Assembly: GCF_024505145.1 (NCBI RefSeq)
Contig: NZ_JANIAA010000037.1
Span: 1-64,000, forward strand
Source: Streptomyces rugosispiralis
GTDB lineage: Bacteria > Actinomycetota > Actinomycetes > Streptomycetales > Streptomycetaceae
Length of the DNA stretch: 64,000 nt
Direction: 5' to 3'
The notes under the pieces were generated by a model. That model did not search any database, was not told the DNA's origin, and saw only the letters and a program-made list of their open reading frames with translations. The position numbers and the translations under genes were made by a program. Below are positions 47,170-56,107 of this stretch, piece after piece; the stretch's first letter is position 1, and each line of letters begins with the position of its first letter.

Positions 47170-48228
47170 ATGCCCGAACTGCGTGTCGTGGCCGTCAGCA
47201 ACGACGGCACACGGCTGGTGCTCAAGGCTGCGGACAGCACGGAGTACACACTTCCCATCGACGAGCGACTGCGCGCCGCGGTGCGCAATGACCGCGCTCG
47301 GCTCGGCCAGATCGAGATCGAGGTCGAGAGCCATCTGCGGCCCCGTGACATCCAGGCCCGTATACGTGCCGGCGCCACCGCCGAAGAGGTCGCGCAGATG
47401 GCGGGCATCCCCGTCGACCGCGTGCGGCGCTTCGAGGGCCCGGTGCTCGCGGAGCGCGCCTTCATGGCCGAGCGCGCCCGTAAGACTCCCGTGCGCCGCC
47501 CCGGCGAGAACACCGGACCGCAGCTCGGCGAGGCCGTCGCGGAGCGGCTGTTGCTGCGCGGCGCCGAGAAGGACACCACGCAGTGGGACTCCTGGCGGCG
47601 CGACGACGGCACCTGGGAAGTGCTGCTGGTCTACCGGGTCGCCGGTGAGCCGCACTCGGCGAGCTGGACCTACGACCCGCCCCGGCGGCTGGTCCAGGCG
47701 GTGGACGACGAGGCACGGGCGCTGATCGGCGAGGCCGACGACACGCCCGAGCCCAGCTTCCCTTTCGTGCCGCGGATCGCCCGGCTGCCGCGGGACCGGG
47801 ATCGCGACAGGGATCGGGACCGGACGTCGCCCGAGCGCCTCGGCGACGACGACGCCCCGGCATCCGCGTCCGCCTCGCTGGTGGACGACGGCCTCGGCGA
47901 GCGGGACTCGCTCACCAGCCTGCTGGAGGCCGTGCCCAACTTCCGTGGCGACATGGTCGTGCCCGAAGCGCCGGTCGCGTCGGCGGCCCCTCCCCCGGAG
48001 GAGCCCGCCGACGAGCCGGAGGCCGTCGAGCCGCCCGCCTCCGCGGCGAGCGCGGGTTCGGCGTACGCGGATGTGCTGATGCCGCGCTCGGTGGCGGGCC
48101 ACCGCGACCGGCTGACCGGTACGACGGACCGCCAGGCGGAGGCGGACGGCGTCCGCCCGGGCCGCCGGGCCGCGGTGCCGAGTTGGGACGAGATCGTCTT
48201 CGGCACCCGCCGCAAGAAGCAGGAGTAG
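47170..48228 (+). CDS. sepH: SepH-type cell-division protein
   Basis: 352 aa from the ATG at 47170 with GGGAGG 5 nt upstream. The N-terminal DUF3071 domain, PELRVVAVSNDGTRLVLKAA through the HTH (ATAEEVAQMAGIPVDRVRRF), matches SepH of Streptomyces. That protein binds FtsZ and stimulates its assembly at division sites. The middle has an Arg/Asp run (RDRDRDRDRDR) and the C-terminal part is disordered, ending in PSWDEIVFGTRRKKQE, a conserved basic tail. Followed by a strong terminator. Confidence 0.92.
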   Translation: MPELRVVAVSNDGTRLVLKAADSTEYTLPIDERLRAAVRNDRARLGQIEIEVESHLRPRDIQARIRAGATAEEVAQMAGIPVDRVRRFEGPVLAERAFMAERARKTPVRRPGENTGPQLGEAVAERLLLRGAEKDTTQWDSWRRDDGTWEVLLVYRVAGEPHSASWTYDPPRRLVQAVDDEARALIGEADDTPEPSFPFVPRIARLPRDRDRDRDRDRTSPERLGDDDAPASASASLVDDGLGERDSLTSLLEAVPNFRGDMVVPEAPVASAAPPPEEPADEPEAVEPPASAASAGSAYADVLMPRSVAGHRDRLTGTTDRQAEADGVRPGRRAAVPSWDEIVFGTRRKKQE

Positions 48229-48247
48229 CGGCCGCCGCTGTCGCGCC

Positions 48248-48286
48248 GACGGGCCCTGCCACCGGATGCCGGTGGCAGGGCCCGTC
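48248..48286 (+). terminator. Strong terminator after sepH
   Basis: An 18-bp perfect inverted repeat, GACGGGCCCTGCCACCGG (48248-48265) and its complement (48269-48286), with only 3 nt in the loop. It lies 20 bp after the sepH stop. Confidence 0.9.
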
Positions 48287-48314
48287 GCCGTGGTCAGCCC
48301 GTCGCCGTGGTCAG

Positions 48315-48343
48315 CCCCGAGCGGGGCTCAGCCCCGCTCGGGG
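48315..48343 (-). terminator. Hairpin with the sulfurtransferase stop codon in its loop
   Basis: CCCCGAGCGGGGC (48315-48327) pairs with GCCCCGCTCGGGG (48331-48343), and the 3-nt loop is TCA, which is the TGA stop of the leftward gene. Transcription and translation signals of the gene end are therefore fused. Confidence 0.75.
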
Positions 48344-49164
48344 CCGGTGGCCACCGGACGGGCGGCGTCCGAGGACCATTCGCTCCAGGAGCCGACGTAC
48401 AGGGCCGCCGGAACGCCCGCGACCGCCAGCGCCAGCACCTGGTGCGCGGCCGAGACGCCGGAGCCGCAGTACACCCCGACCTCGGCGTCCCCGGTGGCGC
48501 CCAGCGCCGCGAACCGCTCCGCCAGCCGCTCGGCGGGCAGGAAGTGGCCGTCGTCCGTGACGTTCTCCGCCGTGGGGGCGGAGACCGCGCCCGGGATATG
48601 GCCGCCGACGGGGTCGATGGGCTCGACCTCCCCCCGGTAGCGCTCGCCCGCGCGGGCGTCCAGCAGCACCCCGCGCCGCGCGAGCGCCGCCGCGTCGTCC
48701 GCCTCCAGCAGCGGCAGGGCCCCGGGCCGCGGGGCGAAGTCGCCCTCGGGCGCGTCCGGCACCTCGGTGGTCAGCGAGCCGCCGACCGCCGTCCAGGCGG
48801 GCAGCCCCCCGTCGAGCACCCGGACGGACGGATGCCCCGCCCAGCGCAACAGCCACCAGGCACGCGCCGCGGCCCACCCCTGTCCGCCGTCGTACACCAC
48901 CACGCGCCGGTCGTGGCTCACCCCGGCCCGGCGCATCGCGGCCGCGAACGCGGAAAGATCGGGCAGGGGGTGGCGGCCGGACTTTCCGGGCGGGCCCGCG
49001 AGCTCGGTGTCGAGGTCGACGTAGACGGCATCGGGCAGATGCCCCGCCTCGTAAGCGGGGCGGCCGGGAGGCCCGCCGAGCTGCCAACGCACATCGAGCA
49101 GGAGCGGAGGATGATCCTCCGCCAGCTCGCTCATGAGATCGGATGCGGTGATGATGGCATGCAT
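48328..49164 (-). CDS. Thiosulfate/3-mercaptopyruvate sulfurtransferase
   Basis: 278 aa from the ATG at 49164. Two rhodanese domains: the first (LLLDVRWQLGGPPGRPAYEA) lacks the active Cys, and the second has LLDARAGERYRGEVEPIDPV and the active-site Cys in VYCGSGVSAAHQ. It transfers sulfane sulfur to cyanide or other acceptors. Stand-alone gene convergent with sepH. Confidence 0.9.
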   Translation of the reverse strand: MHAIITASDLMSELAEDHPPLLLDVRWQLGGPPGRPAYEAGHLPDAVYVDLDTELAGPPGKSGRHPLPDLSAFAAAMRRAGVSHDRRVVVYDGGQGWAAARAWWLLRWAGHPSVRVLDGGLPAWTAVGGSLTTEVPDAPEGDFAPRPGALPLLEADDAAALARRGVLLDARAGERYRGEVEPIDPVGGHIPGAVSAPTAENVTDDGHFLPAERLAERFAALGATGDAEVGVYCGSGVSAAHQVLALAVAGVPAALYVGSWSEWSSDAARPVATGPERG

Positions 49165-49452
49165 AGGGATCATCCTTGCGTAGGTATCTCTGCGTCGATT
49201 GGACCACCCGGTCACCCGGTGTACGTCCGGGTGACACCAGAGCGCAATGAAGCCGAAACGGATGCGCGGTAATAATTCGGGCATTCTGCTGCGAGACACG
49301 GCGAATTGCGGCTCCGCCAGGGCGCTATGTGCGACAGGTGGTGCAAACATCTGTCGGGCCCCCCGCATCAGCACCTCCGCACGACCGTCCCGCGCCGCCG
49401 ACCGGCCCGGGGCCCGTACGTCCACCACGATGGTCCGAGGAGAGAATGACGT

Positions 49453-50226
49453 ATGACCGAGGCAGCGACTCGGCGCACACCGGGCACGCCCTGCTGGACG
49501 AGCCTGATGGTGCACAGCCTTGCCGCGACACAGGACTTCTACCACTCCCTGTTCGGCTGGGAGTTCACCCCGGGCCCCCAGCAGCTCGGCGCGTATGTCC
49601 GCGCGGTGCGGGGCGGCCGGCCGGTCGCCGGGTTGAGCGAGCTGCCTCCGGAACGCCATCTGCCCGTGGCCTGGATGACCTATCTGGCCTCCGACGACGC
49701 CGATGAGACCGCCGAGATGATCCGCGCGTGCGGCGGCACCGTGGCGGTGGGCCCGCTGGACGCCGACGAGGCCGGGCGGATGCTGATCGCCGCCGACCCC
49801 GAGGGCGCGGTGTTCGGGGTGTGGCAGGAGCGCACGTACGCGGCGGCGGAGACCGGGGCGCCGGGCACCCCGGTCTGGCACGAGCTGCTGACCCGTGACG
49901 GCACCGGGGTGCTGAAGTTCTACAAGATGGTCTTCGGCTACCAGACGGAGACGGCGGCCCCGGAGGAGCCGGGCTGCCGCACCCTGCGGCTGGACGGCCG
50001 GCCGGTCTGCGCGATCCGGAGCGTGGGCGACGCACTGCCGCGCGGCCGGGGCCCGTACTGGATGACCCACTTCGCGGTGGACGACGTGGAGGAAACGGTC
50101 CGCCGGGTGACCGCGCTGGGCGGTCAGGTGGTCCGGCCGCCGTCGCGGGGAGCGAGCGGCCATCGGGCCACGGTGCGGGACCCGGAGGGGGCGGCCTTCA
50201 CCGTCGTACGGCGCACGGAGGGATGA
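49453..50226 (+). CDS. VOC-family protein (glyoxalase/dioxygenase-like)
   Basis: 257 aa from the ATG at 49453 with GGAGAGAA 7 nt upstream. Two tandem VOC modules: residues 10-125 (SLMVHSLAATQDFYHSLFGW) and 135-257 (VWHELLTRDGTGVLKFYKMV, with YWMTHFAVDDVEETVRRVTA). Metal-ligand-type His and Glu residues are present in each. In Streptomyces such proteins are annotated as hydroxylases or glyoxalases without proof. Function unknown. Confidence 0.8.
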   Translation: MTEAATRRTPGTPCWTSLMVHSLAATQDFYHSLFGWEFTPGPQQLGAYVRAVRGGRPVAGLSELPPERHLPVAWMTYLASDDADETAEMIRACGGTVAVGPLDADEAGRMLIAADPEGAVFGVWQERTYAAAETGAPGTPVWHELLTRDGTGVLKFYKMVFGYQTETAAPEEPGCRTLRLDGRPVCAIRSVGDALPRGRGPYWMTHFAVDDVEETVRRVTALGGQVVRPPSRGASGHRATVRDPEGAAFTVVRRTEG

Positions 50227-50269
50227 GCCGGGGGCCGGGGGGCCGGGGCCGGTCCACGGGAGGACGCCG

Positions 50270-50914
50270 TCAGTCGACGGGCAGCACGTCCGGCGACAGG
50301 GCGGCGGCGCTCGCCCGGGCGGCCGTCATCAGGCGCCGGTGGTGGCGCCGGCACAGCACCTCGTAACCGACCTCGCTCCCCGGCCGGTTGACGTCGCCCA
50401 CGACCACCTGGGCGCCCTCGACGACCATCTGGCCGCCGACGGTACGGGCGTTGTGCGTCGCCCGGGCGCCGCACCAGCACAGCGCCTCCACCTGCAGCAC
50501 CTCCACCCGGTCGGCGAGCTCCACCAGGCGCTGGGAGCCGGGGAAGAGCTTGCTGCGGAAATCGGTGGTGATGCCGAAGGCGAAGACGTCCACCTCCAGG
50601 TCGTCCACCACCCGGGCGAGTTGGTCGATCTGCGGCGGGGTCAGGAACTGCGCCTCGTCCGCGATGACGTAGTCGACCCGGCCCCCGGCGGTCAGCGCCT
50701 GGACCACATGGGTGTAGAAGTCGAGGTCGTCGGCGACCTCTATGGCCTCGGTGGCCAGCCCGAGCCGTGAGGAGAGCTTGCCCTTGCCCTCCCGGTCGTC
50801 CCGGCTGTAGATCATCCCCTGCAGCCCGCGCGCCGAGCGATTGTGCTGGATCTGCAGAGCGAGGGTGCTCTTTCCGCAGTCCATCGTTCCGGAAAAGAAC
50901 ACCAGCTCGGGCAT
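50270..50914 (-). CDS. tdk: Thymidine kinase (type II)
   Basis: 214 aa from the ATG at 50914. P-loop SGTMDCGKSTLAL (8-20), DEAQF (Walker-B-like), and the C-terminal zinc site CWCGA plus CRRHHR, with the lasso region TVGGQMVVEGAQVVVGD. It phosphorylates thymidine in the salvage pathway. About 70 bp downstream of the phosphodiesterase gene start in this orientation, not coupled. Confidence 0.93.
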   Translation of the reverse strand: MPELVFFSGTMDCGKSTLALQIQHNRSARGLQGMIYSRDDREGKGKLSSRLGLATEAIEVADDLDFYTHVVQALTAGGRVDYVIADEAQFLTPPQIDQLARVVDDLEVDVFAFGITTDFRSKLFPGSQRLVELADRVEVLQVEALCWCGARATHNARTVGGQMVVEGAQVVVGDVNRPGSEVGYEVLCRRHHRRLMTAARASAAALSPDVLPVD

Positions 50915-50987
50915 GAGGAGGCGGGGCCTTTCGTGGGGCGGGGGTGACCGGGGCGGGGGTGAGCAGGGCAGGAGTGAACGGGGGCGC

Positions 50988-52229
50988 TCAGGAGCGTACT
51001 TCGAGGAGCGGCACCAGCTGCTCCAGAGGGGTCATCGAACCGTGCAGCCCGACCATGGCGGACTCCTTCGGCTCGGTGTGCGAGGCGACGATCGCGATGT
51101 CGTCGCGCGCGGCGGCCACGATATCGCCGATCCGCCGGTGCACCCGGTCGTCGACGCCCTTACCCCCGCCATCGGCACCGCCGGGCCCGCCGAACCAGCC
51201 CGCCTCGATGGCTTCGTCACGCCCGGCCACCCACATCCGCTCCCCCAGCACCTCGCGCCAGACGGCCAGCACATCGCCCGCGGCGCCGGGAACGGCGTAC
51301 ACATGGCGGGCGCGGCCCTCGCCGCCGAGCAGCGAGACGCCCGCGCGCAGCTCCCAGTCCTCGTCGAAGTCGATGCGCGACTCCGGGTCGAAGGGGATGT
51401 CGATCATGCCGTGGTCGGCGGTGACATAGAGCGCCGAGCGGGGCGGGAGGCTCTCGGCGAGCCGCTGGGCGAGCCCGTCGACATAGCGGAGCTGCTCACG
51501 CCACTCGGACGAGTCCACGCCGAAGCGGTGCCCCTTGCCGTCCACCTCGCTGTAGTACGTGTAGACGAGCGAGCGGCCCGCGGCGCCGAGCTGCTCGGCC
51601 GCGAGGTCCATCCGCTCCTCACCGGTGAGCCGCCCGTGGAAGGTGCCGCCGCTGAGCGCGACCTTGGTGAGCGGGGTCTCGGCGAAGGTGGGCGCGGAGA
51701 CCTGGCAGGTGTGCACGCCCGCGGCGTCCGCGAGCTGGAAGACGGTCGGATACGGCTGCCAGGCGTGCGGCTCCGTCCAGGGCTGCCAGCGCAGCTGGTT
51801 CATCAGCTGGCCGGTCTCCGGGTCCAGCACCGTGTAGCCGGGCAGGCCGTGGGCGCCGGGGGGCAGTCCGGTGCCGACCGAGGCGAGCGAGGTCGCGGTG
51901 GTGGACGGGAAGCCCGCGGTGAGCGGCTCCCCCGAACCGTTCAGCGAACTGGGCAGCAGCGAGGTCAGAAAGGGCGCCTCGGCGGGGTGGGCGCGCAGCA
52001 GCTCCCAGCCGAGGCCGTCCACCAGGAAGACGCAGACGCGGTCGGCGGGGGCCAGCGCCAGACCGGAGGAGAGCCCCGGGACCTCCTGGCCCGCGGCCAC
52101 CGCGGGCAGCAGATCGGCGAGCGAGCCGGTGCCGTACCGCGGCAGCGGCGCGGAGCGGGGATCGAGCGGGGTGGGCTCGGGCCAGAAGGAGGCGGTGGAG
52201 GGCAGCGGGCCGGTGGCGGAACCGGACAT
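50988..52229 (-). CDS. Alkaline-phosphatase-superfamily nucleotide pyrophosphatase/phosphodiesterase
   Basis: 413 aa from the ATG at 52229, coupled to the DUF5998 gene by TGATG. Metal and nucleophile residues of the family: VFLVDGLGWELL (Asp), GFPSTTATSLASVGTG (nucleophile Thr), EVDGKGHRFG and TADHGMID, then VGLHGSMTP. No signal peptide is visible, so it is probably cytoplasmic. The substrate is a phosphodiester or nucleotide and cannot be told from the sequence. Confidence 0.88.
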   Translation of the reverse strand: MSGSATGPLPSTASFWPEPTPLDPRSAPLPRYGTGSLADLLPAVAAGQEVPGLSSGLALAPADRVCVFLVDGLGWELLRAHPAEAPFLTSLLPSSLNGSGEPLTAGFPSTTATSLASVGTGLPPGAHGLPGYTVLDPETGQLMNQLRWQPWTEPHAWQPYPTVFQLADAAGVHTCQVSAPTFAETPLTKVALSGGTFHGRLTGEERMDLAAEQLGAAGRSLVYTYYSEVDGKGHRFGVDSSEWREQLRYVDGLAQRLAESLPPRSALYVTADHGMIDIPFDPESRIDFDEDWELRAGVSLLGGEGRARHVYAVPGAAGDVLAVWREVLGERMWVAGRDEAIEAGWFGGPGGADGGGKGVDDRVHRRIGDIVAAARDDIAIVASHTEPKESAMVGLHGSMTPLEQLVPLLEVRS

Positions 52230-52825
52230 CAGCGGCCGGCGTCCGGGGTGGCCGCGGTGGCCTCGGAGAGCGCCTGGGCGAAGGCGAGGGTCTGACGGAC
52301 GGTGTCCGGGCCGTCCCCGGCCTCGCTGACGCGCAGGCTGAGGTCGTCGGCGGTGGAGGAGCCGGTGTAGCCGTGGTCGGCCTCGCAGTTGGGGTCGCCG
52401 CAGGCGGCGGGCTCCAGGTCCAGGCGGCTGACGGCGCCCCAGCCGATGGTCAGCACGACCTCGCGGGGCAGCGTGCCCGGGGTGTACGACTCGGGGTTGG
52501 CGACGACGCGGCTGAGCACGACCGAGGAGATCCGCTGGAGCTTCACGGACTCGGTGGAGGTGGTGGCGTACGGCGACGGGGAGGTGCCGTCCGCGGCCTG
52601 CTCGTCGGTGTGGCTGACGATGAAGCGATTGTCCGTGAGGACGAGGACCGTCACATGGCGGCGGACCTCGTTGGCGTCGAAGGTGGTCTCCTGGTGGACC
52701 AGGTACGACACGATGGGCTCGCCGCCCACGGCGGCCTCCACCGCCTCGGCCACGAGTGCCGGGTAATAGCCGCTGCGCTCGATCGCCGCGCGCAGCCCCT
52801 GGGTCGTCGTACCGGTCTTCGCCAT
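52229..52825 (-). CDS. DUF5998 protein
   Basis: 198 aa from the ATG at 52825 with AGGATGG 7 nt upstream. It matches the actinobacterial DUF5998 family: GLRAAIERSGYYPALVAEAV, then DANEVRRHVTVLVLTDNRFI and CGDPNCEADHGYTG. The Cys/His motif may bind metal. Function unknown. First gene of a two-gene operon with the phosphodiesterase. Confidence 0.85.
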   Translation of the reverse strand: MAKTGTTTQGLRAAIERSGYYPALVAEAVEAAVGGEPIVSYLVHQETTFDANEVRRHVTVLVLTDNRFIVSHTDEQAADGTSPSPYATTSTESVKLQRISSVVLSRVVANPESYTPGTLPREVVLTIGWGAVSRLDLEPAACGDPNCEADHGYTGSSTADDLSLRVSEAGDGPDTVRQTLAFAQALSEATAATPDAGR

Positions 52826-52952
52826 GTGCACCATCCTACGGGGCGACGCCGACACGGGCGCCCGTGCCCGTCAAGGCTGGGACGACTGCCCGCCGAGGTG
52901 GGGACGACCCCCGCCAAGGTCCGGACGGCTCGGCGGGGGCTCGGCGGGCGGC

Positions 52953-55900
52953 TCAGTAGGCGGGCATGTGGCGGGGGCCGAGGTCGGTGCGCGGGGGCGG
53001 CGGGGCGAGCCGCGCCGAGGCGCCGAGCACGGACAGGCCGTGCTGGGCGACGACGACGGGCTCGAGGTCGACGGCGACCATCTCGGGATGGTCGTCCACC
53101 AGGCGGGACACCCTCAGCAGCAGCTCCTCGAGGGCCGCGGTGTCCACCGGCTTGGAGCCGCGCCAGCCGAAGAGCAGCGGCGCGGTCCGGATGGACCGGA
53201 TCAGCTCGGCGGCGTCCCGGCCGGTGACGGGGACGAGGCCGTGGGCGGTGTCGCCGAGCAGTTCGGACGGGGCACCGGCGAGCCCGAAGGAGAGCACGGC
53301 CCCGGCGGCGGGGTCGATGGCGGCCCGTACGACGGTGTCCACGCCGCGCGGCGCCATCCGCTGGACGACCAGCCCCAGCTCCTCGGGGCGGCCCAGATAG
53401 TCGGTCAACTCGGCGTAGGCCCGGCGCAGTTCCGCCTCGCTGCCCAGCTCCAGCCGCACCCCGCCCAGGTCGGCGCGGTGACGCAGATGGGAGGCGGTGG
53501 GCTTGAGCGCGACCGGGAAGCCGAGCCGCTCGGCGGCCCTCACGGCGGCGTCGGGATCGGGCGCGGGGAGGGCGGGCAGCACGCTGACGCCATAGCGGGC
53601 CAGGAGGCGCTGGGTGTCGGCGGCGGACAGCTCGACGCCGGGGCCGGTGCCGTCGAAGGCCCCGCCGCTCGTGGCTTCGCCGATCCCGACGGCCACGTCA
53701 TGGCCGATTCCGACGCCCATGTCGTGGCCGGTTCCGCCGCCCGTGTCATGGCCGGTACTGACGCCCATGTCATGGCCGGTACCGACTCCCGTGCCGTGGC
53801 CGGTTCCGACTCCCATGCCGTCCCCGCTCGCGCCGTCGGCCGGGGCGAGCAGCACCTGGATGTCGGCGGCGGCGCCCGCCTCGTCGATGTCGTCGTACTG
53901 CGGGACCCGCCCGGGCTCGGCGGCCTCCTCCCGCCAGCGCGCGTACCGTACGGCCTCGGCGAGCGCACGCACGGCACGCTCGGCGGCGGGGTAGGCGGGG
54001 ATCCGGCGGGTGCCCGGGGCGGGCTCGTCGCCGGTGCCGGCCAGGGCCTGCGCGAGCTCCTGGATCTCCAGGTGGACCACCGCCACCGGCTTGGCCGGAC
54101 CGGGCCCGGGAGCCTGCGCCGCCTCCCGCACGGCCGCCGCGAGGGCCTGCGCGCTGCCGTCGCCGACCCAGGGGATGGCGGTGACGACCACGGCGTCGCA
54201 GGTGTCGTCGGTAAGGGCCTCGGCCAGGGCGCGCCGGAAGTCGTCCGGGGTGGCGTCCGTGGTCAGGTCGCGGGGCGGCAGCGGGCGGAGCTCCTCGGTG
54301 AGGCAGGCGTCGTAGGTGATGAGGCCGAGCGACTCGGAGTTGCCGAGGATGGCGACGCGCGGACCGGCGGGCAGCGGCTGGGAGGCGAGCAGCACCCCGG
54401 TGTCGGCGAGTTCGGTCACGGTGTCGACCCGGATGACGCCCGCCTGCCGCAGCAGATCGGAGACGGTGGCGTCCGGGATCCGGGTGGTGGGCACGGCGTG
54501 GCCGGTGGGGGCGCTGCCGGTGTGGCGGGCGCCCTTGACGACGACCACCGGTTTGACGGCGGCGGTGCGCCTGGCGAGCCGGGTGAACTTGCGGGGGTTG
54601 CCGATCGACTCCAGGTACATCAGGACGACGTCGGTCAGCGGATCGTCATACCAGTACTGGAGCAGGTCGTTGCCCGAGACGTCGGCGCGGTTCCCGGCGG
54701 AGACGAAGGTCGATATCCCCGCGATCCCGGCGAGGCTCGCCAGCCCGGCGCCGCGCCGGTTCAGCCCGGACAGCAGCGCGATGCCGATCGCCCCGGACTG
54801 GGTGAACAGGCCCAGCCGGCCGGGGTTGGGCAATTGCGGGGACAGGGAGGCGTTCAGCCGGACGCCGTCGGCGGTGTTGATGACGCCGAAGGCGTTGGGG
54901 CCGATGACGCGCATGCCGTAGGACCGGGCCTGGCGGACGAGCTCGCGCTGCCGGTCGCGGCCCTCGCCCCCGCTCTCGGCGTATCCGGCGGAGAGCACGA
55001 CGAGCCCCTGGACGCCGTGGTCGCCGCATTCGGCCACGACGGCGGGGACCCGCTCGGCGGGGACGGCGACGACGGCCAGGTCCACGGGCTCCTCTATGGC
55101 GCGCAGCGAGCGGTGGGCCGGGACGCCCTCGGGCTCCAGGCGCGTCAGGTCGTCGGGGAACGCGTGGTTGACGGCGTGGACGCGCCCGGTGAAACCGCCG
55201 TCCAGGAGGTTGCGCAGCACGGTGCGGCCGACGCCGCCGGGCGTGCGGCTGGTGCCGATGACGGCCACGGAGCCGGGCGCGAGCAGCCGCTGGACGGACC
55301 GGGCCTCGGCGCGCTGCTCACGGGCGCGCATGACGGCCAGGGAGCGGTCGGTGGGTTCGAGGTCGAACTCCAGGCGGACGACCCCGTCCTCGAAGCTGCG
55401 CTTCTGGGTGTAGCCCGCGTCCGTGAACACCTTGATCATCTTGTTGTTGGCGGGCAGCACCTCGGCGGCGAACCGCCGGATGCCCCGCTCGCGCGCCACG
55501 GCGCCGATGTGTTCGAGGAGCGCGGAGGCCACCCCCCGGCCCTGGTGGGCGTCCTGGACGAGGAAGGCGACCTCGGCCTCGTCGGCGGGGGCAGGATCAG
55601 AAGGGGCCGCGAAGCGCCCGTTGAGGGTGGTGGTGGGAGACGGGCGGGCCGGCATCCCCCGGCCGTCGATGCGGTCGTACCGCACGGTGGCGATGAACTC
55701 ATCCCCCACGATGGCCGCCAGGCCCACCCGGTCGACGTAGTCGTGGTGGGTGAAGCGGTGGACATCGCGGTCCGAGAGACGGGGGTAGGGCGCGAAGAAG
55801 CGGTAGTACTTCGACTCGTCCGAGACCCGCTCGTAGAAGCTGACCAGCCGCTGGGCGTCATCAGGGGTGATGGGACGGATCTGGGCCGTACCGCCGTCCC

Positions 55901-55961
55901 GGAGCACCACATCGGCTTCCCAGTGGGTCGGGTAGGCGTGATGGTCCGACGGGCTCCGCAT
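52953..55961 (-). CDS. GNAT acetyltransferase fused to an acyl-CoA-synthetase-like (NDP-forming) domain, PatA-like
   Basis: 1002 aa from an ATG at 55961. Order: GNAT domain first (about 25-195, with VQDAHQGRGVASALLEHIG as the acetyl-CoA loop), then a CoA-binding/succinyl-CoA-ligase-like part (about 220-660, with GSVAVIGTSRTPGGVGRTVL, VIGPNAFGVIN and TQSGAIGIALLSGL) and an ATP-grasp part (about 770-980). GNAT-first order is the known Streptomyces variant; Salmonella Pat has the reverse. Such enzymes acetylate acetyl-CoA synthetase and other proteins. Residues about 715-760 are an 8-residue VGTGHDMG-type repeat, an insertion absent from other members I know. Confidence 0.9.
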   Translation of the reverse strand: MRSPSDHHAYPTHWEADVVLRDGGTAQIRPITPDDAQRLVSFYERVSDESKYYRFFAPYPRLSDRDVHRFTHHDYVDRVGLAAIVGDEFIATVRYDRIDGRGMPARPSPTTTLNGRFAAPSDPAPADEAEVAFLVQDAHQGRGVASALLEHIGAVARERGIRRFAAEVLPANNKMIKVFTDAGYTQKRSFEDGVVRLEFDLEPTDRSLAVMRAREQRAEARSVQRLLAPGSVAVIGTSRTPGGVGRTVLRNLLDGGFTGRVHAVNHAFPDDLTRLEPEGVPAHRSLRAIEEPVDLAVVAVPAERVPAVVAECGDHGVQGLVVLSAGYAESGGEGRDRQRELVRQARSYGMRVIGPNAFGVINTADGVRLNASLSPQLPNPGRLGLFTQSGAIGIALLSGLNRRGAGLASLAGIAGISTFVSAGNRADVSGNDLLQYWYDDPLTDVVLMYLESIGNPRKFTRLARRTAAVKPVVVVKGARHTGSAPTGHAVPTTRIPDATVSDLLRQAGVIRVDTVTELADTGVLLASQPLPAGPRVAILGNSESLGLITYDACLTEELRPLPPRDLTTDATPDDFRRALAEALTDDTCDAVVVTAIPWVGDGSAQALAAAVREAAQAPGPGPAKPVAVVHLEIQELAQALAGTGDEPAPGTRRIPAYPAAERAVRALAEAVRYARWREEAAEPGRVPQYDDIDEAGAAADIQVLLAPADGASGDGMGVGTGHGTGVGTGHDMGVSTGHDTGGGTGHDMGVGIGHDVAVGIGEATSGGAFDGTGPGVELSAADTQRLLARYGVSVLPALPAPDPDAAVRAAERLGFPVALKPTASHLRHRADLGGVRLELGSEAELRRAYAELTDYLGRPEELGLVVQRMAPRGVDTVVRAAIDPAAGAVLSFGLAGAPSELLGDTAHGLVPVTGRDAAELIRSIRTAPLLFGWRGSKPVDTAALEELLLRVSRLVDDHPEMVAVDLEPVVVAQHGLSVLGASARLAPPPPRTDLGPRHMPAY
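53685..53820. repeat. 24-bp in-frame tandem repeat inside the PatA-like gene
   Basis: Five imperfect units on the reverse strand encode VGTGHGTG, VGTGHDMG, VSTGHDTG, GGTGHDMG and VGIGHDVA. The repeat lies in the linker between the ligase-like and ATP-grasp parts and leaves the frame intact. Confidence 0.88.
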
Positions 55962-56101
55962 GGGAGCCAGGGTACGGGCCCGGCCGGTCCGGATGGTGGA
56001 CGCCCTTGCGTCGGGGCCGAGTGTCGGGGGAAGGTCCGTATCGGGCCAGTCCGGGCATGGTCGGGCTCACCCGGACATCGTACGGGTGAATCCGGACACC
56101 G

Positions 56102-56107
56102 TATGAT
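56102..56107 (+). promoter_or_regulatory. Putative -10 element of ptsH
   Basis: TATGAT matches the -10 consensus TATAAT at five of six positions and is the best candidate in this GC-rich stretch. It is followed directly by the DasR-type operator. A good -35 box is not evident. Confidence 0.5.

Noticed and set aside
48284..48317. Two copies of GTCGCCGTGGTCAGCCC as a tandem repeat element
   Set aside because: Only two copies and it overlaps the terminator region; too weak for a separate feature.
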